A DNA stretch of 64,000 nucleotides from Megalobrama amblycephala (taxonomy: Eukaryota > Chordata > Actinopteri > Cypriniformes > Xenocyprididae), in contig NC_063049.1 in the NCBI RefSeq assembly GCF_018812025.1, positions 12,343,537 to 12,407,536 of the forward strand. The letters run 5' to 3'. The notes beneath the pieces were generated by a model. It searched no databases and was not told where the DNA came from. It saw nothing but the letters and a program-made list of their open reading frames with translations. Shown here piece after piece: positions 24,061-34,646 of this stretch. Each line of letters begins with the position of its first letter. The stretch's first letter is position 1. Made by a program: the position numbers and the translations under genes.

Positions 24061-24782
24061 CAGGGACCTCGTTTATAAAATATTGCGTAGAAACTGTCCT
24101 ACATTTGATCGTACGATCATTTCTCAAATGTGCGTATGTGTGATTCAGAGAACGAACGTACTCACAAAAAAAAAAAAAGTGTGTACGCCTCTCTTCCAGA
24201 TGTGAAGTCTATAAATCACAAATGATCATGAAATTCTGTGCAGCTGAATGGTTTCAGATCTCTGCCTTGTAAACACTACCTAATTAATTTCATTAACCAA
24301 CCCGATCTCACAGCAAACTGTACATATTTTACGAGGTGGCTAATTCGTTTGACTTAGTAGGACCTCGCTTCAAAAAGCATCACCAGGAAGGACCACCCCT
24401 AACCTGCCCCTAAACCTATCTGGGGTCACTGGGGTCTATACAAAGGTGAGGCAAGTATTTTACAAGATTAGCCACCTTGTAAAATACATACGAATTGCTG
24501 TGAGGTTGCATTGCATTAACACATAAAAGAACACCAGTCAACATCCAAATCCTTCACATGAGAATGATGAGCAGCAAAAATTGCTTAGATTTCCAAATAC
24601 CTGCAATACTTTGACTCTCTGTCACAAGGAAAAGTGCGTACGTCTGTTTAGAACCTGACGTGACTCTAAGCACTTTTCCACGTCAAAGACCGTTTTTATA
24701 AATATGAACGTTGGCATGGATTTTAGCACACTCTACAATCAAATTTGTGCTTATACGCACATTTTATAAATGAGGCCCCAGG
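24061..24782. mobile_element. MITE with CAGGGACCTCGTTTATAAA termini, interrupted
   Basis: The left end CAGGGACCTCGTTTATAAAA pairs with TTTATAAATGAGGCCCCAG on the right. Arms include CGTACGATCATTTCTCAAATG and related sequence. A second MITE has inserted at 24298-24513. No clear target duplication remains for the outer element, so it is old or its boundary is off by a few bases. Confidence 0.7.
24298..24513. mobile_element. nested MITE (216 bp) with CATTAAC target duplication
   Basis: Flanks CATTAAC at 24291-24297 and 24514-24520 are identical. The element ends CAACCCGATCTCACAGCAA and TTGCTGTGAGGTTGCATTG are inverted repeats. Sub-terminal TTTTACGAGGTGGCTAATTCG pairs with its inverse near 24463-24495. 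The duplication length (7-8 bp) suggests a hAT-type insertion. Confidence 0.78.
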
Positions 24783-25607
24783 ACTATGAAATCTTCCAGA
24801 AGGTTAATGTAAAGGGGTATTCTGAAAGGACAGCAGCTATCTGATCATGAGCACTCAGGATTCACAGCCCTCATCTTTAAAATACAAGGTTCCTGGTCGT
24901 TTATTAATTTGAGACTGAATATTGGCATTAGGCCTAATGCACTTCTAAGTGGCTCAACAATCGCAAATCATCTGAATTATTTTCTTAAGACATCCGCATC
25001 GTAAAATCAATGGTGCACATGCCGGTCTGACCATGTACTGCACTACCTTATGAAGGAACAGTCCACTTTTCCTCTACGTCCCTTTCATTCTGCCTGTAAA
25101 TGTTGCTTTACCCCTGCTGTTAGCATGTACATACAGTATGTGAACCGGACCTGTGATGATAGCAATGGTTACTCTAGAGGTACTATCATTTACCTGGCCA
25201 TCCCTGTACAAATGTCTGTATGTATGTATAAAAGAATGAACAAAATATCTGTACAACCTTTACAGAATTCCATTGTATTGTATTTTATGTTATTTTGTAT
25301 TGTATTTGTTTTTACATAAAGACAATTATAATGACTTATTTATTTCTTAACAACAAACCACCATACACATTGCAGATTTTTTTTTTTTTTTTTTTTTCAT
25401 AGAATTCAGTAAGTTATGATATGGTTATGTTTCAACCTTATCAGTGTTTTTATATTTTACTTTGTTGAAGAAGATGTTTTGAAGAGCAATACTGTTTTGC
25501 GTCCTGTTCCCCTTCTTTAGATTGATGTGTGTGTATGTGTGTGAGTGTGTAGATGGCCTTGTCTACTAATGTAAAATGATTTGTAGTGGAAACATTTATA
25601 TTTTTAT

Positions 25608-25613
25608 AATAAA
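25608..25613 (+). promoter_or_regulatory. candidate distal polyadenylation signal
   Basis: AATAAA in TTTTTATAATAAACATTCTC, preceded by GT-rich and T-rich sequence. It lies 3.6 kb after the stop and just before the point where dispersed repeats resume. Confidence 0.4.
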
Positions 25614-25630
25614 CATTCTCAAAATATTTT

Positions 25631-27275
25631 CTAAAGAATGAATGCTAAGAAGAAAGTGTCTCGTTTGGTGCTTGTTTTGTGCACACTCACACACATGTTC
25701 CATTCCATGATTTATGGAGATATTCCATAGACATAATGATTTTTATACTGTACAAACTGTATATTCTTTCTCCTACCCCTAACCCTACCCATCACACAAA
25801 ACTTTCTGGATTTTTACATTTTTAAAAAACATCACTTAGTATGATTTACAAACTGTTTTCCTCGTGGGGAGCAAAAAATGTCCCCACAACGACAAGGATT
25901 TTGGATAATGGCATCTTAGGTTTTACCTGAACCACACAGACACACACACACACTCACACTTTCTGAAAAGACTTACAAAAATTACAGACATTCAAAAATA
26001 TTTGAAAAGGGCTGTAAAAAAAACTCCTTCTTGATCACTTTTATGATAAGATTTTTAATTCATTTAATTAATTGAAATTAATTTTGAACGATTTTTTAAT
26101 ATATGGCCTAAAGAAAAAGTAGCTGTCACTGTCTGCAGATTGTAATACACAAGAAAACCGTATGTTCTATATATTGTAACAAAAACTGTTAAATGACTTT
26201 AAAATGTCAAGAGGTGTACAGTAGTTGAAGTCTCTTATGCTCACCCAGGCTGCATTTATTTGATTAAAAATACATTAAAACACTAATATTGCAAAATGTT
26301 ATTACAATTTATAATAACTTTTACATTTGAATATATTTAAAAATGTAATTTATTCCTGTGATGCAGAAAGAAAGAAATTAATACTTTTATTCAGCAAGGA
26401 CACATTAAATTGTTCAAAAGTGATAGTAAAGACTTTTATAATGTTATAAAATATTTCTATTTTAAATAAATGCCGCTTTTTAACTTCTATCCGTCAAACT
26501 ATCACGAAAAAAAAGTATCATGTTTTCCAGACATTTCAACAATGATAATAATAAGTACCATTGTGTAGGCTTATTTGACATTTTATACTTCTAAGAACTT
26601 TTATGGATTTTATAAGGGTTTTTCTTATTCATTATCTCAGGCACCCTTATTTATCATTGACCCTAATAACTGTTTGTCCAAGGTGGGTGGTGCATCAGCA
26701 GGTGTTCATTTACGGTCCGTGCACCACAGAGATGACCTTAATAAATCTATTAGCCACCCACTGTATAGTGCATGTGTCCAGCCCTCTGAGTGCAGAGCAC
26801 CATCTAAAGAGCAGCCATGTGGGGCTCCCTGAGGCCTAGACATAATAGTGTGTTTCAGTCTTATCTGAGCCTAGCAGAATCTGTGACCCAGATCAGACTG
26901 CCTGCCAGCATTTTCCTTAACACCTGGTGAGAGGATTCACATGCATTGCCCCAAAACATAGCAGGATATTGTGCTGATATTCACACTGTTGATGAAGAGC
27001 GTGCACAAATTAATGTATTTACATTGAAAAGAAATACAAAAAAATTACAATGAAAGCATATGATGTTATTTTATTTTATTTTTTTTTTCCTCATAAGTCA
27101 TTAAATTTTTTTATAAAAATTTGATTCATACAGGCCATGAATTGTTTATATATGTTTGTTTATTTATTTATTCTTGTTCCTTCCAAATATATATTAATAC
27201 AAATTTTTTTTATAAAAAAAAAAAAAAAAGTATTACTTTTCACTTCTTTAGTCAATTAGTCTAAAATCACTTGTT
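25631..27275. other. intergenic, repeats only
   Basis: About 25735-25935 resembles a cyprinid repeat with the TGTCCCCACAA motif. About 26226-26565 is a decayed copy of the 8410-family MITE (CTCACCCAGGCTGCATTTATTTGATTAAAAATAC). About 26570-27050 shows no recognised repeat. The two overlapping frames at 26575-26839 show no known domain. From 27060 the sequence is T/A-rich with a long A run near 27212-27229. Confidence 0.6.
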
Positions 27276-27955
27276 TTAAAGGGTTTGGGGTCAAAAAGAT
27301 TTTGTTTATATAAATTAATACTTTTATTCAGTAAGGTATTTATACATTAAATTGCTCAAAAGTGACAGTAAAGAGTGACAGTAAAGATGTTAACATTGCA
27401 CCAAGAAAAGAGTATTTTCAATAAATGCTGTTCTTTTGAACTTTCTATTTATGAAAGAATCCTGAGAATAAAATGTGTAATGTTTCGCCAAAAAAATAAT
27501 AATAATTTAGTTAATAATAAAATAGTTTTAACATACTAATAAATGTTTTTGAGCAACAAATCAGCATATTAGAATGATTTCTGAAGGATCATGTGACATT
27601 AAAGACTGGAGTAATGATGCTGAAAATTCATTACGCTTTTTACTGTATTTGTGATTAAATTAAAGGGCACCTATTATGCAAAATTCACTTTTACATGGTG
27701 TTTGACAATAAATGTGTGTTGGCAGTGTGTGAGCAAAACCACCCTAGAATGAGAAAAATCCACCCAGTGGTTTTTTTACAATCTCAATAATTCATAAGCA
27801 CTGTCTCAGAACGCCCTGTTCTAAGATTGCTCTCACTGTGACGTAGAATTGCGCTAAGCCCCACCCACGTGGTTTGATTGACAGTCTGGTTTTGGCATAG
27901 ACCCCGCCCTCGGTGATCTGTCAACCATCCTCCATTGTTTCAACGACAGCCGGTA

Positions 27956-28240
27956 ATGTCTCCTAAGAAACATAAGTGTTCTGTTGTGGGATGTAATAAT
28001 GAATATAGTAGTTTTCACTTACTTCCGACATCAGAGCCACTGAAAACGCAGTGGATGGATTTTATTTACGAAGGAAAGGCGCCACTCAAAATTCCAAAAT
28101 ACGTTTATGTTTGCGCAAATCATTTTTTGACTGACTGTTTTGAGAACGAGGGTCAATTCAAAGCAGGTCTTGCTTCAAAGTTAATCCTCAAGTGTGGATC
28201 GTTGCCTACTGTTCGCGATCCAATGTCACCTCCAGAAGAA
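27956..28240 (+). CDS. THAP-type zinc-finger exon of the TTAA transposon
   Basis: The ATG at 27956 opens 95 codons ending exactly at a strong splice donor, GTAAGTGTA, at 28241. The product begins MSPKKHKCSVVGCNNEYSS and continues with FHLLPTSEP, WMDFIYEG and VYVCANHFLTDCFENE. This matches the THAP finger: C-x4-C at residues 8-13, the central Trp, and the C-x2-H pair in CANHF (residues about 54-57). A TTG upstream could extend it, but the ATG is the better start. THAP fingers bind the ends of P- and Kolobok-type transposons, and many are domesticated. Here the frame is intact, but downstream exons are absent or displaced by the nested insertion, so it is a transposon remnant rather than a host gene. 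Confidence 0.75.
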
Positions 28241-28590
28241 GTAAGTGTATTTAATGTTTTTTGAGCAAATAGTCATTTCAGTCGATGTCAGCCAATTCAA
28301 TAACAAATGCGTCTAAAGTTGTTGTCGTCGTCGTAGAATGTCTGTGTATATAATTTAAACCTTGTTTGTATACAGGGAGTGCAGAATTAGTAGGCAAGTT
28401 GATTTTCTGATCATATTTTTTTCCCAAGCACATTTTACCAATTCCAATCCACATCAATCTTAATAACTACTATTAATATTGTTTTTAATCATTTATAAGT
28501 GATATATAATTGTTCATGAAGGCTGGAAATGAAAAATGCCTTATATTCAGGTGTGCAGAATTATTAGGCAAGTTTTCTTTTACAGGCAAA

Positions 28591-28650
28591 ATGAGCCAAA
28601 AAAGAGATTTAACTCAGACTGAAAAGTCAAAAATTATTAAATACTCATGA
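28591..28650 (+). pseudogene. transposase N-terminus, left arm of palindrome
   Basis: ATG at 28591 encodes MSQKRDLTQTEKSKIIKYS before a stop (TGA). The KRDLTQTEKSKII stretch is the start of a Tc1-family helix-turn-helix. Reading on through the stop and frameshifts, the arm still resembles the DNA-binding half of such a protein. The catalytic half is absent. Confidence 0.7.
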
Positions 28651-29628
28651 GAAGGACGCAATACTAATGCAATACTAGAAATTGCAAAGTTAAAGCATGA
28701 CCAAGGGACAGCAAAATGCTCATTGGGTCAGCGGGGTCAGACAAAAACAGGTGGAAAAGAAAAGACACGTTAACTGCAAAATAATTAAGAATTATGTGTG
28801 AAACCATCAGGAACCCTTTAGTCTCCAGCGCCACCATTTTCCAGAACTGCAACCTACCTGGAGTCTCCAGAAGTGCAAGGTCTCAGGATCTCAGAGACTT
28901 AGGTTAGCTAAAGAATCCTAAAAAATGACCCGCACTTGATAAGAATCACAAGCTGAAGTGTTATAAAATACATGAAGACTGGGTTTTTATAGACCTTATA
29001 AACCGACAGCTTGAGAGTGACTCCTGAAGGACCAGCACCACATCCTCTTGTACCACTGTTTGAAGAATTTATCTTCCAGAATCTGGCAGTAAGTTTTGGA
29101 AGATAATTTTTAGTCCATCTCTGCAAGACAGACATTTCAGGATAAGAGATGGACTAAAAGTGAACTCAAACACCTTACTGCCAGATTCTGGATAAATTCT
29201 TCAAACAGTGGTACAAGAGGATGTGGTGCTGGTCCATCAGGAGTCATTCTCAAGCTGTCTGTCTATAAGCCCTATTAAAACCCAGTCTTCATGTATTTTA
29301 TAACACTTCAGCTTGTGATTCTTATCAAGTGCAGGTCATTTTTTAGGATTCTTTAGCTAACCTAAGTCTCTGAGATCCTAACACCTTGCACTTCTGGAGA
29401 CTCCAGGTAGGTTGCAGCTCTGGAAAATGGTGGCGCTGGAGACTAAAGGGTTCCTGATGGTTTCACACTTAATTCTTCACCTTAATTCTTAATTATTTTG
29501 CAGTTAACATGTGTCTTTTCTTTTCCACCTGTTTTTGTCTGACCCCGCTGACCCAATGAGCATTTTGCTGTCCCTTGGTCATGCTTTAACTTTGCAATTT
29601 CTAGTATTGCGTCAGTATTGCGTCCTTC

Positions 29629-29688
29629 TCATGAGTATTTAATAATTTTTGACTTTTCAGTCTGAGTTAAATCTCTTTTTTGGCTCAT
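29629..29688 (-). pseudogene. transposase N-terminus, right arm of palindrome
   Basis: The mirror image of 28591-28650: from the ATG at 29688 on the minus strand the same 19 residues and stop are encoded. Identical stop positions in both arms show that the decayed half was duplicated, or that the arms have been kept alike, after inactivation. Confidence 0.7.
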
Positions 29689-30085
29689 TTTGCCTGTAAA
29701 AGAAAACTTGCCTAATAATTCTGCACACCTGAATATAAGGCATTTTTCATTTCCAGCCTTCATGAACAATTATATATCACTTATAAATGATTAAAAACAA
29801 TATTAATAGTAGTTATTAAGATTGATGTGGATTGGAATTGGTAAAATGTGCTTGGGAAAAAAATATGATCAGAAAATCAACTTGCCTAATAATTCTGCAC
29901 TCCCTGTAGTGTGTATCCACACGTATATATATATTTTTTAAAGATATTGTATTAAAAACTGTGTATGTTTACTTAGCAAACGTTATCACAGTATTTGTGT
30001 TTGTAGTTTCAAAAAATTGCGCGAACGTTATCACAGTGTGTGTGTGTGTGTTGCACAGCCATAATTGCAAAGGGGACGCGTGTCT

Positions 30086-30247
30086 CTATAAGTACATAAA
30101 TGTATCAAATAACCATTCAGAGACGTCCTGCTCCATTCTCAATTGTGTTTCTTCTGCCGGAGTCTCTTCATCATCTGGGTCTGATTCCGGTTCAAACATG
30201 TACGGCTGAATGCCATACAAAACAGCGGGTCTCTCACTCTCAGCCAT
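30086..30247 (-). CDS. short acidic exon of the TTAA transposon (second gene)
   Basis: The ATG at 30247 (minus strand) opens 53 codons: MAESERPAVLYGIQPYMFEP, then an acidic stretch ESDPDDEETPAEETQLRMEQ and DVSEWLFDTFMYL before TAG. The GIQPYMFEPE plus acidic run plus VSEW arrangement resembles, from memory, first exons of fish transposon-associated proteins with a P2X7-like cysteine-rich intracellular domain; unverified. If so, the coding exon stops at EW, where GAATG|GTTATT would be a weak donor, and the cysteine-rich part is missing. It faces the THAP exon at 27956, so the element appears to have had two convergent genes. Confidence 0.5.
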   Translation of the reverse strand: MAESERPAVLYGIQPYMFEPESDPDDEETPAEETQLRMEQDVSEWLFDTFMYL

Positions 30248-30689
30248 TCTGCTTCTACCGACTGTTTATTGCCATAGGTATGCAAGTTACGCCCTCATCC
30301 AAAGGCAGGGCGGGGATATGCAGCTCATTTATATTTAAAGTGGTACACACCAAAACAGCTCTTTTTAAAACAGGCCCCAAAAATGACATTTTCAAATGGT
30401 TATAATAAATTAACTGTGGGGTATTTTGTGCTGAAACTTCACAAATACATTCTGGGGACACCCAAGACCAATATTACATCTTGTAAAAAGGGGCATAATA
30501 GGTGCCCTTTAATGCAGCCTTGTTGAGCATAAAAGACTTCTTTCAAAATCATAAAAAAAAATAAAAAATCAGACCCCAAACTTTTTAACAGTAGTATATA
30601 AAACCAACATAAATACAAAGATTTAATTATTAATTTCCCAAACAGATTTTGTAAAGATTTCCCGATTGACCTAAATCAATGACATACTA

Positions 30690-31723
30690 CAGTGCATGCA
30701 GAATTATTAGCATGTTGATTTTCTGATCATATTTTTTTTTTTCCAGGCACATCTTATCAATTCATTTTTAGTCCATCTATGCAAAACGGATTACAGGGTA
30801 GGAGATGGACTAAAAATGAATTCCCAAAACTTACTGCCAGATTCTGAAAGATAAATTCTTCAAACAGTGGTACAAGAGGACGTGGTGCTGGTCCTTCAAG
30901 AGTCACTCTCGGGGTGTACTCACAATAGGCGCTCTGAACCGCAGTTCGTTTAGCTGGTCCTGGCCCGCTTGGAAGAGAGAGCCAGAGCGCAGTTCTGTAG
31001 GGCACAAGCACGGTTTGCATGCAGTGGGGAGGGGGGGCAATCACGCTCGGGCTCGGTTCAAGGCAACCGTGCCTAGTGTGAGTACACCCTCAATCTGTCT
31101 GTCTACAAAGCCTATAAAAAACAATAACACTTTGGCTTGTGATTCTTATTAAGTAGGGGTCATTTTTTAGGATTCTTTACCTAACCTAAGTCTCTGAGAT
31201 CCTGACACCTTGCACTTCTGGAGACTCCAGACTTGCAGTTCTGTAAAATGGTGGCACTGGAGACTTAAGATTTCCTGATGGTTTCACACTTAATTCTTCA
31301 CCTTTATTCTTAGTTCTTTTGCAGTTTTGCATGTCTTTTCTTCTCTACCTGTTTTTGTCTGACCCTGCTGAACCAATGAACATTTCACTGTCCATTGGTT
31401 ATGCTTTAACCTGCAATTTCTAGTATTTCATTAGTATTGTATCCTTCTCATTGGCATTTAATAATTTTTGACTTTTCAGTCTGAGTTAAATGTCTTTTTT
31501 GGCTCATTTTATCTGTAACAGAAAACGTACCTAATAATTCTGCACACCTGAATATAAGGTGTTTTTCATTTCCAGCCCTCATGGACAATTATATACCACT
31601 TATAAATGATTAAATACAAAATTAATAGTAGTTATTAAGATAAGGTGGTTTGGAATTGGTAAGATGTGCCTGGAAAAAAATATGATCAGAAAATCAACAT
31701 GCCTAATAATTCTGCATGCACTG
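30690..31723. mobile_element. second Tc1-family palindrome, left arm shortened
   Basis: The termini CAGTGCATGCAGAATTATTA and TAATAATTCTGCATGCACTG define the ends, with TA at 30688-30689 on the left. The right arm is full length and includes, on the minus strand, a transposase start at 31507 (MSQKRHLTQTEKSKIIK). The left arm keeps only about 80 terminal bases before jumping to the central part (TTTTTAGTCCATCTATG). A 178-bp MITE sits inside at 30912-31089. It lies only about 90 bp from the larger nest. Confidence 0.83.
30912..31089. mobile_element. nested MITE (178 bp), GGGTGTACTCAC termini
   Basis: The left end GGGTGTACTCACAATAGGC pairs with GCCTAGTGTGAGTACACCC on the right. The interior is GC-rich. 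It interrupts the palindrome sequence GAGTCACTCTC | TCAATCTGTCTGTC. The duplication is only 2-3 bp (TC or CTC), so a PIF/Harbinger-type insertion is possible. The minus-strand frame 30757-31044 across it is not a gene. Confidence 0.75.
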
Positions 31724-33013
31724 TGTAGATGTCATTTCTTTCTTACTTTCTCTCTTTTTGAAATAAATCTTTTTCTGGGCATCAGATTATTATTAACAGT
31801 CAACATTCGGAGGCACTATCTAATTTGTGGGATTTAACTGCTCTGTAAGTTTTCTGTCTTACCACTGTTCCATTCCAAACAAACTAAAATAACCTGCAAA
31901 TCACCAAGATATTTGGCACACGCTGTACCCATTGACAGCCACAAAGAAAGGATTTAATTAGAGGATGTAATTTTTGCCATCCGTCAGCGGTATGTCTAAG
32001 ACTCCTGTAGTTTTCAGTGTGCAATTAAAAAAAAAAAAAAAAAAAAAACTGCTTTTTCCTCTTCTTTCCATTAGCATTGCAGTCTTCCACTCATTGGCTT
32101 ATTTGTTGGAACGGAGGCCTATTTTAACAAAGAAGACATTGTTTGAAATAGACTATAGTATTTAAAAGTGACATTTTTGGAACGTAATACGAGAAAAAAA
32201 TTCCCACAGTAAATCTGACATTGAAGAAGAATGTTTGGGAAAAGTGACAACACTTTTTGGCAAAGCGACAGCTTCCTAAGGTAACACACACTGAAGATTT
32301 GTGTAGTTTTAGGATTGCACATATGGTTAGCAGCTCCACCAGTTTGCAGGCTTCTGTTCTCAGAACATTATGGATAGTCTAAGAAGGCCATGTTACAGCC
32401 CTCTGTCGATAAAACATTTCATACCCTTATAGATATAGTTAGGCGTGTAATTTATAGTGCGTTTTTAATTCAACCTCTCTTTAGAATTCCAAGGCAGTCA
32501 AACATGGCTGTTCCCAGGATGAATGATGCTGGCTCTGCTCTACCTAGAGAGCTTGAGAAGCAGCAGATGTGTCTGATGTTCGCAGGCACAGGAAGAGCGG
32601 GGGAGATCAGGCTGTTCCTCCTTGGTTCAGAGGCAATGAATTCAGTATGTGGGATGCTGCTCAATTTGTTCAGCAGGTGATCTACTGCTGCTCTGCTCCA
32701 GAAGGACTCATGTGGGTTGAGGATAATGAAATGAAATGTAAAGCAGACAAGCAGGTATAAGCACCGAGTCAACGCCTTTGACTCACTGATTCTTTCCCAC
32801 ATAAGTATAACAAGGCCACAGGAGTGCTGTGTGTGATAATATGGTCAGACAGGGTAGGCGAACTACATTAGTCATTTGAGATGAGCTCTTTTATGTGGTC
32901 CTCGGATACAGAGCTGTGATTCCTTATGAGGACTGTTAGAGAAACACCTAGTCAGGGATTTGAGCTAAGGCAGGTCCAACATACTTCTTTGCTTTTTTAT
33001 TTAATACAGATAT
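31724..33013. other. intergenic, no gene recognised
   Basis: Mixed unique-looking sequence with a 20-base A run at 32028-32047. Several overlapping short frames at 31974-32802 have no domain, and I treat them as chance frames. The last eight bases (33006-33013) are the target duplication of the next element. Confidence 0.6.
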
Positions 33014-33994
33014 ACGGTGGCCGAGAGAGCTCAACGCGCTGCAAATCGCGTCATGCAAAAACATCATGCAAATAGAAAAAAACACCAGCAAATAAAGAAA
33101 ACATCTTCATCAGTTTGACAACACATGCACTGCAAAAGTCCACAACACATACAAATAGACAAACACGTTGCAAAAGTCCACAACACTTACCAATAGAGAA
33201 ACGCGCTGCAAATAGGCCTGCTCATAATGCACATATGATCAGAATGTTAACAAACAAAAGTATAAACAAAAAAACTCACCTTTCAGGTGCACACCACGAG
33301 TAAACATTGAACAATCCCAGCCAGCGATCCCAGACAGGTACGTTAGTGTGTTCCCTATAACACAGTCCCGGCGCCAGGACAAACGATTTGGGGAGGTATT
33401 ATTTTGCGTTAAAAATATTATTAATAAATTATTAATAATAAATAATATGTATTTTTTTAATAATTTACTTGATTTTATGTCTCAAATCCCAGTCACTTAT
33501 TCACTGCAGAAAGTGAAACTAAAAACTCAGAGATGAGAGCTCTGCTTCAACATGTTCTGATAACACTATTTGACCTTAATTTATTTCTTAATATTTCTCT
33601 TGTGGCCCATACGTATTAAAAAATTAGAAGAGATATAGGTGTTACAAGTTGTTGTTTTTTTTAAATGAGGATAATCTTATGTAATATAATAATCTTATTA
33701 CAGCGCATTGGTTATGCGTGATGTGCTATAAATTATTGCGGGGCAAATTAAATTATTAATTCTACAAGTAGCCTAATCATCATCATCACCATCATTCAGA
33801 TCATCGCAGAAGGGCTTGAGATCGCCGGGCCCGGTATGTGCTTTTTGCAGCGTGTTTGTCTATTTGTTGTGGACTTTTGCAGCGCATTTGTCTATTTGTA
33901 TGTGTTGTGGACTTTGCAGCGCGTTTGTCTATTGTTTTTTCTATTTGCATGTGTTTTCTTCATTTGCAGCGCGTTGAGCTCTCTCGGCCACCGT
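33014..33994. mobile_element. hAT-type foldback element (981 bp) with sub-terminal tandem repeats
   Basis: Termini ACGGTGGCCGAGAGAGCTCAACGCGCTGCAA and its inverse at the right are near-perfect. They are flanked by an exact 8-bp duplication ACAGATAT (33006-33013 and 33995-34002), typical of hAT transposons. Each arm holds about three degenerate direct repeats of roughly 40 bp built on GCGCTGCAAA-AGTCCACAACACATACAAATAGACAAAC. The interior around 33300-33830 is AT-rich with no transposase. Confidence 0.87.
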
Positions 33995-34646
33995 ACAGAT
34001 ATATTTATTACAAATTACATTTATTAGCATGAGTAAAAAGAGTTGAAATTGAAATTTTTCTTGCATTTGTTATGCAAGACAATGGCATGATTTAATTTAT
34101 ACATTAAAAAAATGCAATTCGTACATATGATTTGAATACATACTATGTTTAACATTTATTTGCTTAATTCACTTTATTTTATTCATTAAAAATTAATATT
34201 TTTAGGGAAGTTATATTTTTGGGGAAGATATTTTGGGGTAAAGTCAAAAATTTGTGATACAACTGCCCTGACAAAAATCTCATTAGTAGTAGTAGTACTG
34301 TAGTAGTTTGGCAGAAATACTGTTTCTTAGAAAGAAAAAAAGCTATATAATTGTCACGGCGTGGTCCAAAGACACGAAGGAGAGGATCAATAGTAAAGTG
34401 TCCATTGAATGCACACTTCAGAATCTCAGCAGCAGTAGTAGGTCATCCAGGAACATTTTGCCAAATATTTTATTAGTACTGTGAATTTGGACATACTTCT
34501 TTTGTTACATACTGTTTTTCACCTACTATATAGTAGGGAAGTATGCGATTTCAGATGCGGCAATGTGAAAAAGTCCATGAGAACAGAACATAAACCTGAC
34601 AATGATATAGCTATAAAATAAATATTTTAACAAAACTTTTAGTTAA
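33995..34646. other. intergenic, AT-rich
   Basis: No gene. A short piece near 34355-34400 (TGTCACGGCGTGGTCCAAAGACACGAAGGAG) is GC-rich and could be an end of another repeat. The last four bases are the TTAA next to the following element. Confidence 0.5.

Larger units (their letters stand above)
21994..25630 (+). other. epha3: epha3 3' UTR, extent inferred
   Basis: No intron signal is needed after the stop. A candidate polyadenylation signal AATAAA is at 22754-22759. A second one at 25608-25613 is followed within 30 bases by a TTCTCAAAATATTTT tract. The stretch 24830-25620 looks non-repetitive and AT-rich, as 3' UTRs do. If the distal signal is used, the UTR contains two MITEs (23363-23647 and 24061-24782). 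Frames such as 22116-22343 and 23635-23874 are probably UTR noise. Confidence 0.4.
28373..29906. mobile_element. Tc1-family palindrome (1534 bp) built from two left halves
   Basis: The ends CAGGGAGTGCAGAATTA and TAATTCTGCACTCCCTG are flanked by TA (28371-28372 and 29907-29908). The two arms of about 760 bp are near-identical reverse complements around a short centre at about 29130-29145. Each arm carries the same start of a Tc1-type transposase reading outside-in. So the element consists of two opposed copies of the 5' half of an autonomous Tc1 transposon. A second copy lies at 30690-31723. Confidence 0.88.
27664..30508. mobile_element. TTAA-flanked Kolobok-like transposon with THAP exon
   Basis: Perfect 16-bp terminal inverted repeats AGGGCACCTATTATGC and GCATAATAGGTGCCCT are flanked by TTAA at 27660-27663 and 30509-30512. 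TTAA duplication, purine-triplet start and a THAP domain together point to the Kolobok superfamily; this assignment is inference. It carries a THAP-finger exon on the plus strand at the left and a short coding exon on the minus strand at the right, pointing toward each other. Bases 28373-29906 are a later insertion, leaving about 1.3 kb of the element itself, too short for a full transposase. Confidence 0.78.
27276..30600. mobile_element. 8410-family MITE split by a 2.8-kb insertion
   Basis: The left piece (about 27276-27663) starts GGGTTTGGGGTCAAAAAGATTTTG and breaks off at GTGATTAAATTAA. The right piece resumes at TGCAGCCTTGTTGAGCATAAAAG and ends near CAGACCCCAAACTTTTTAACAGTAGT at about 30597. 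In the uninterrupted family copy these parts are contiguous. This gives the pre-insertion sequence and confirms TTAA as the target of the inserted element. Confidence 0.8.

Noticed and set aside
27956..28240. THAP exon as part of a host THAP gene
   Set aside because: It lies wholly inside perfect transposon termini with TTAA duplications and has no downstream host exons.
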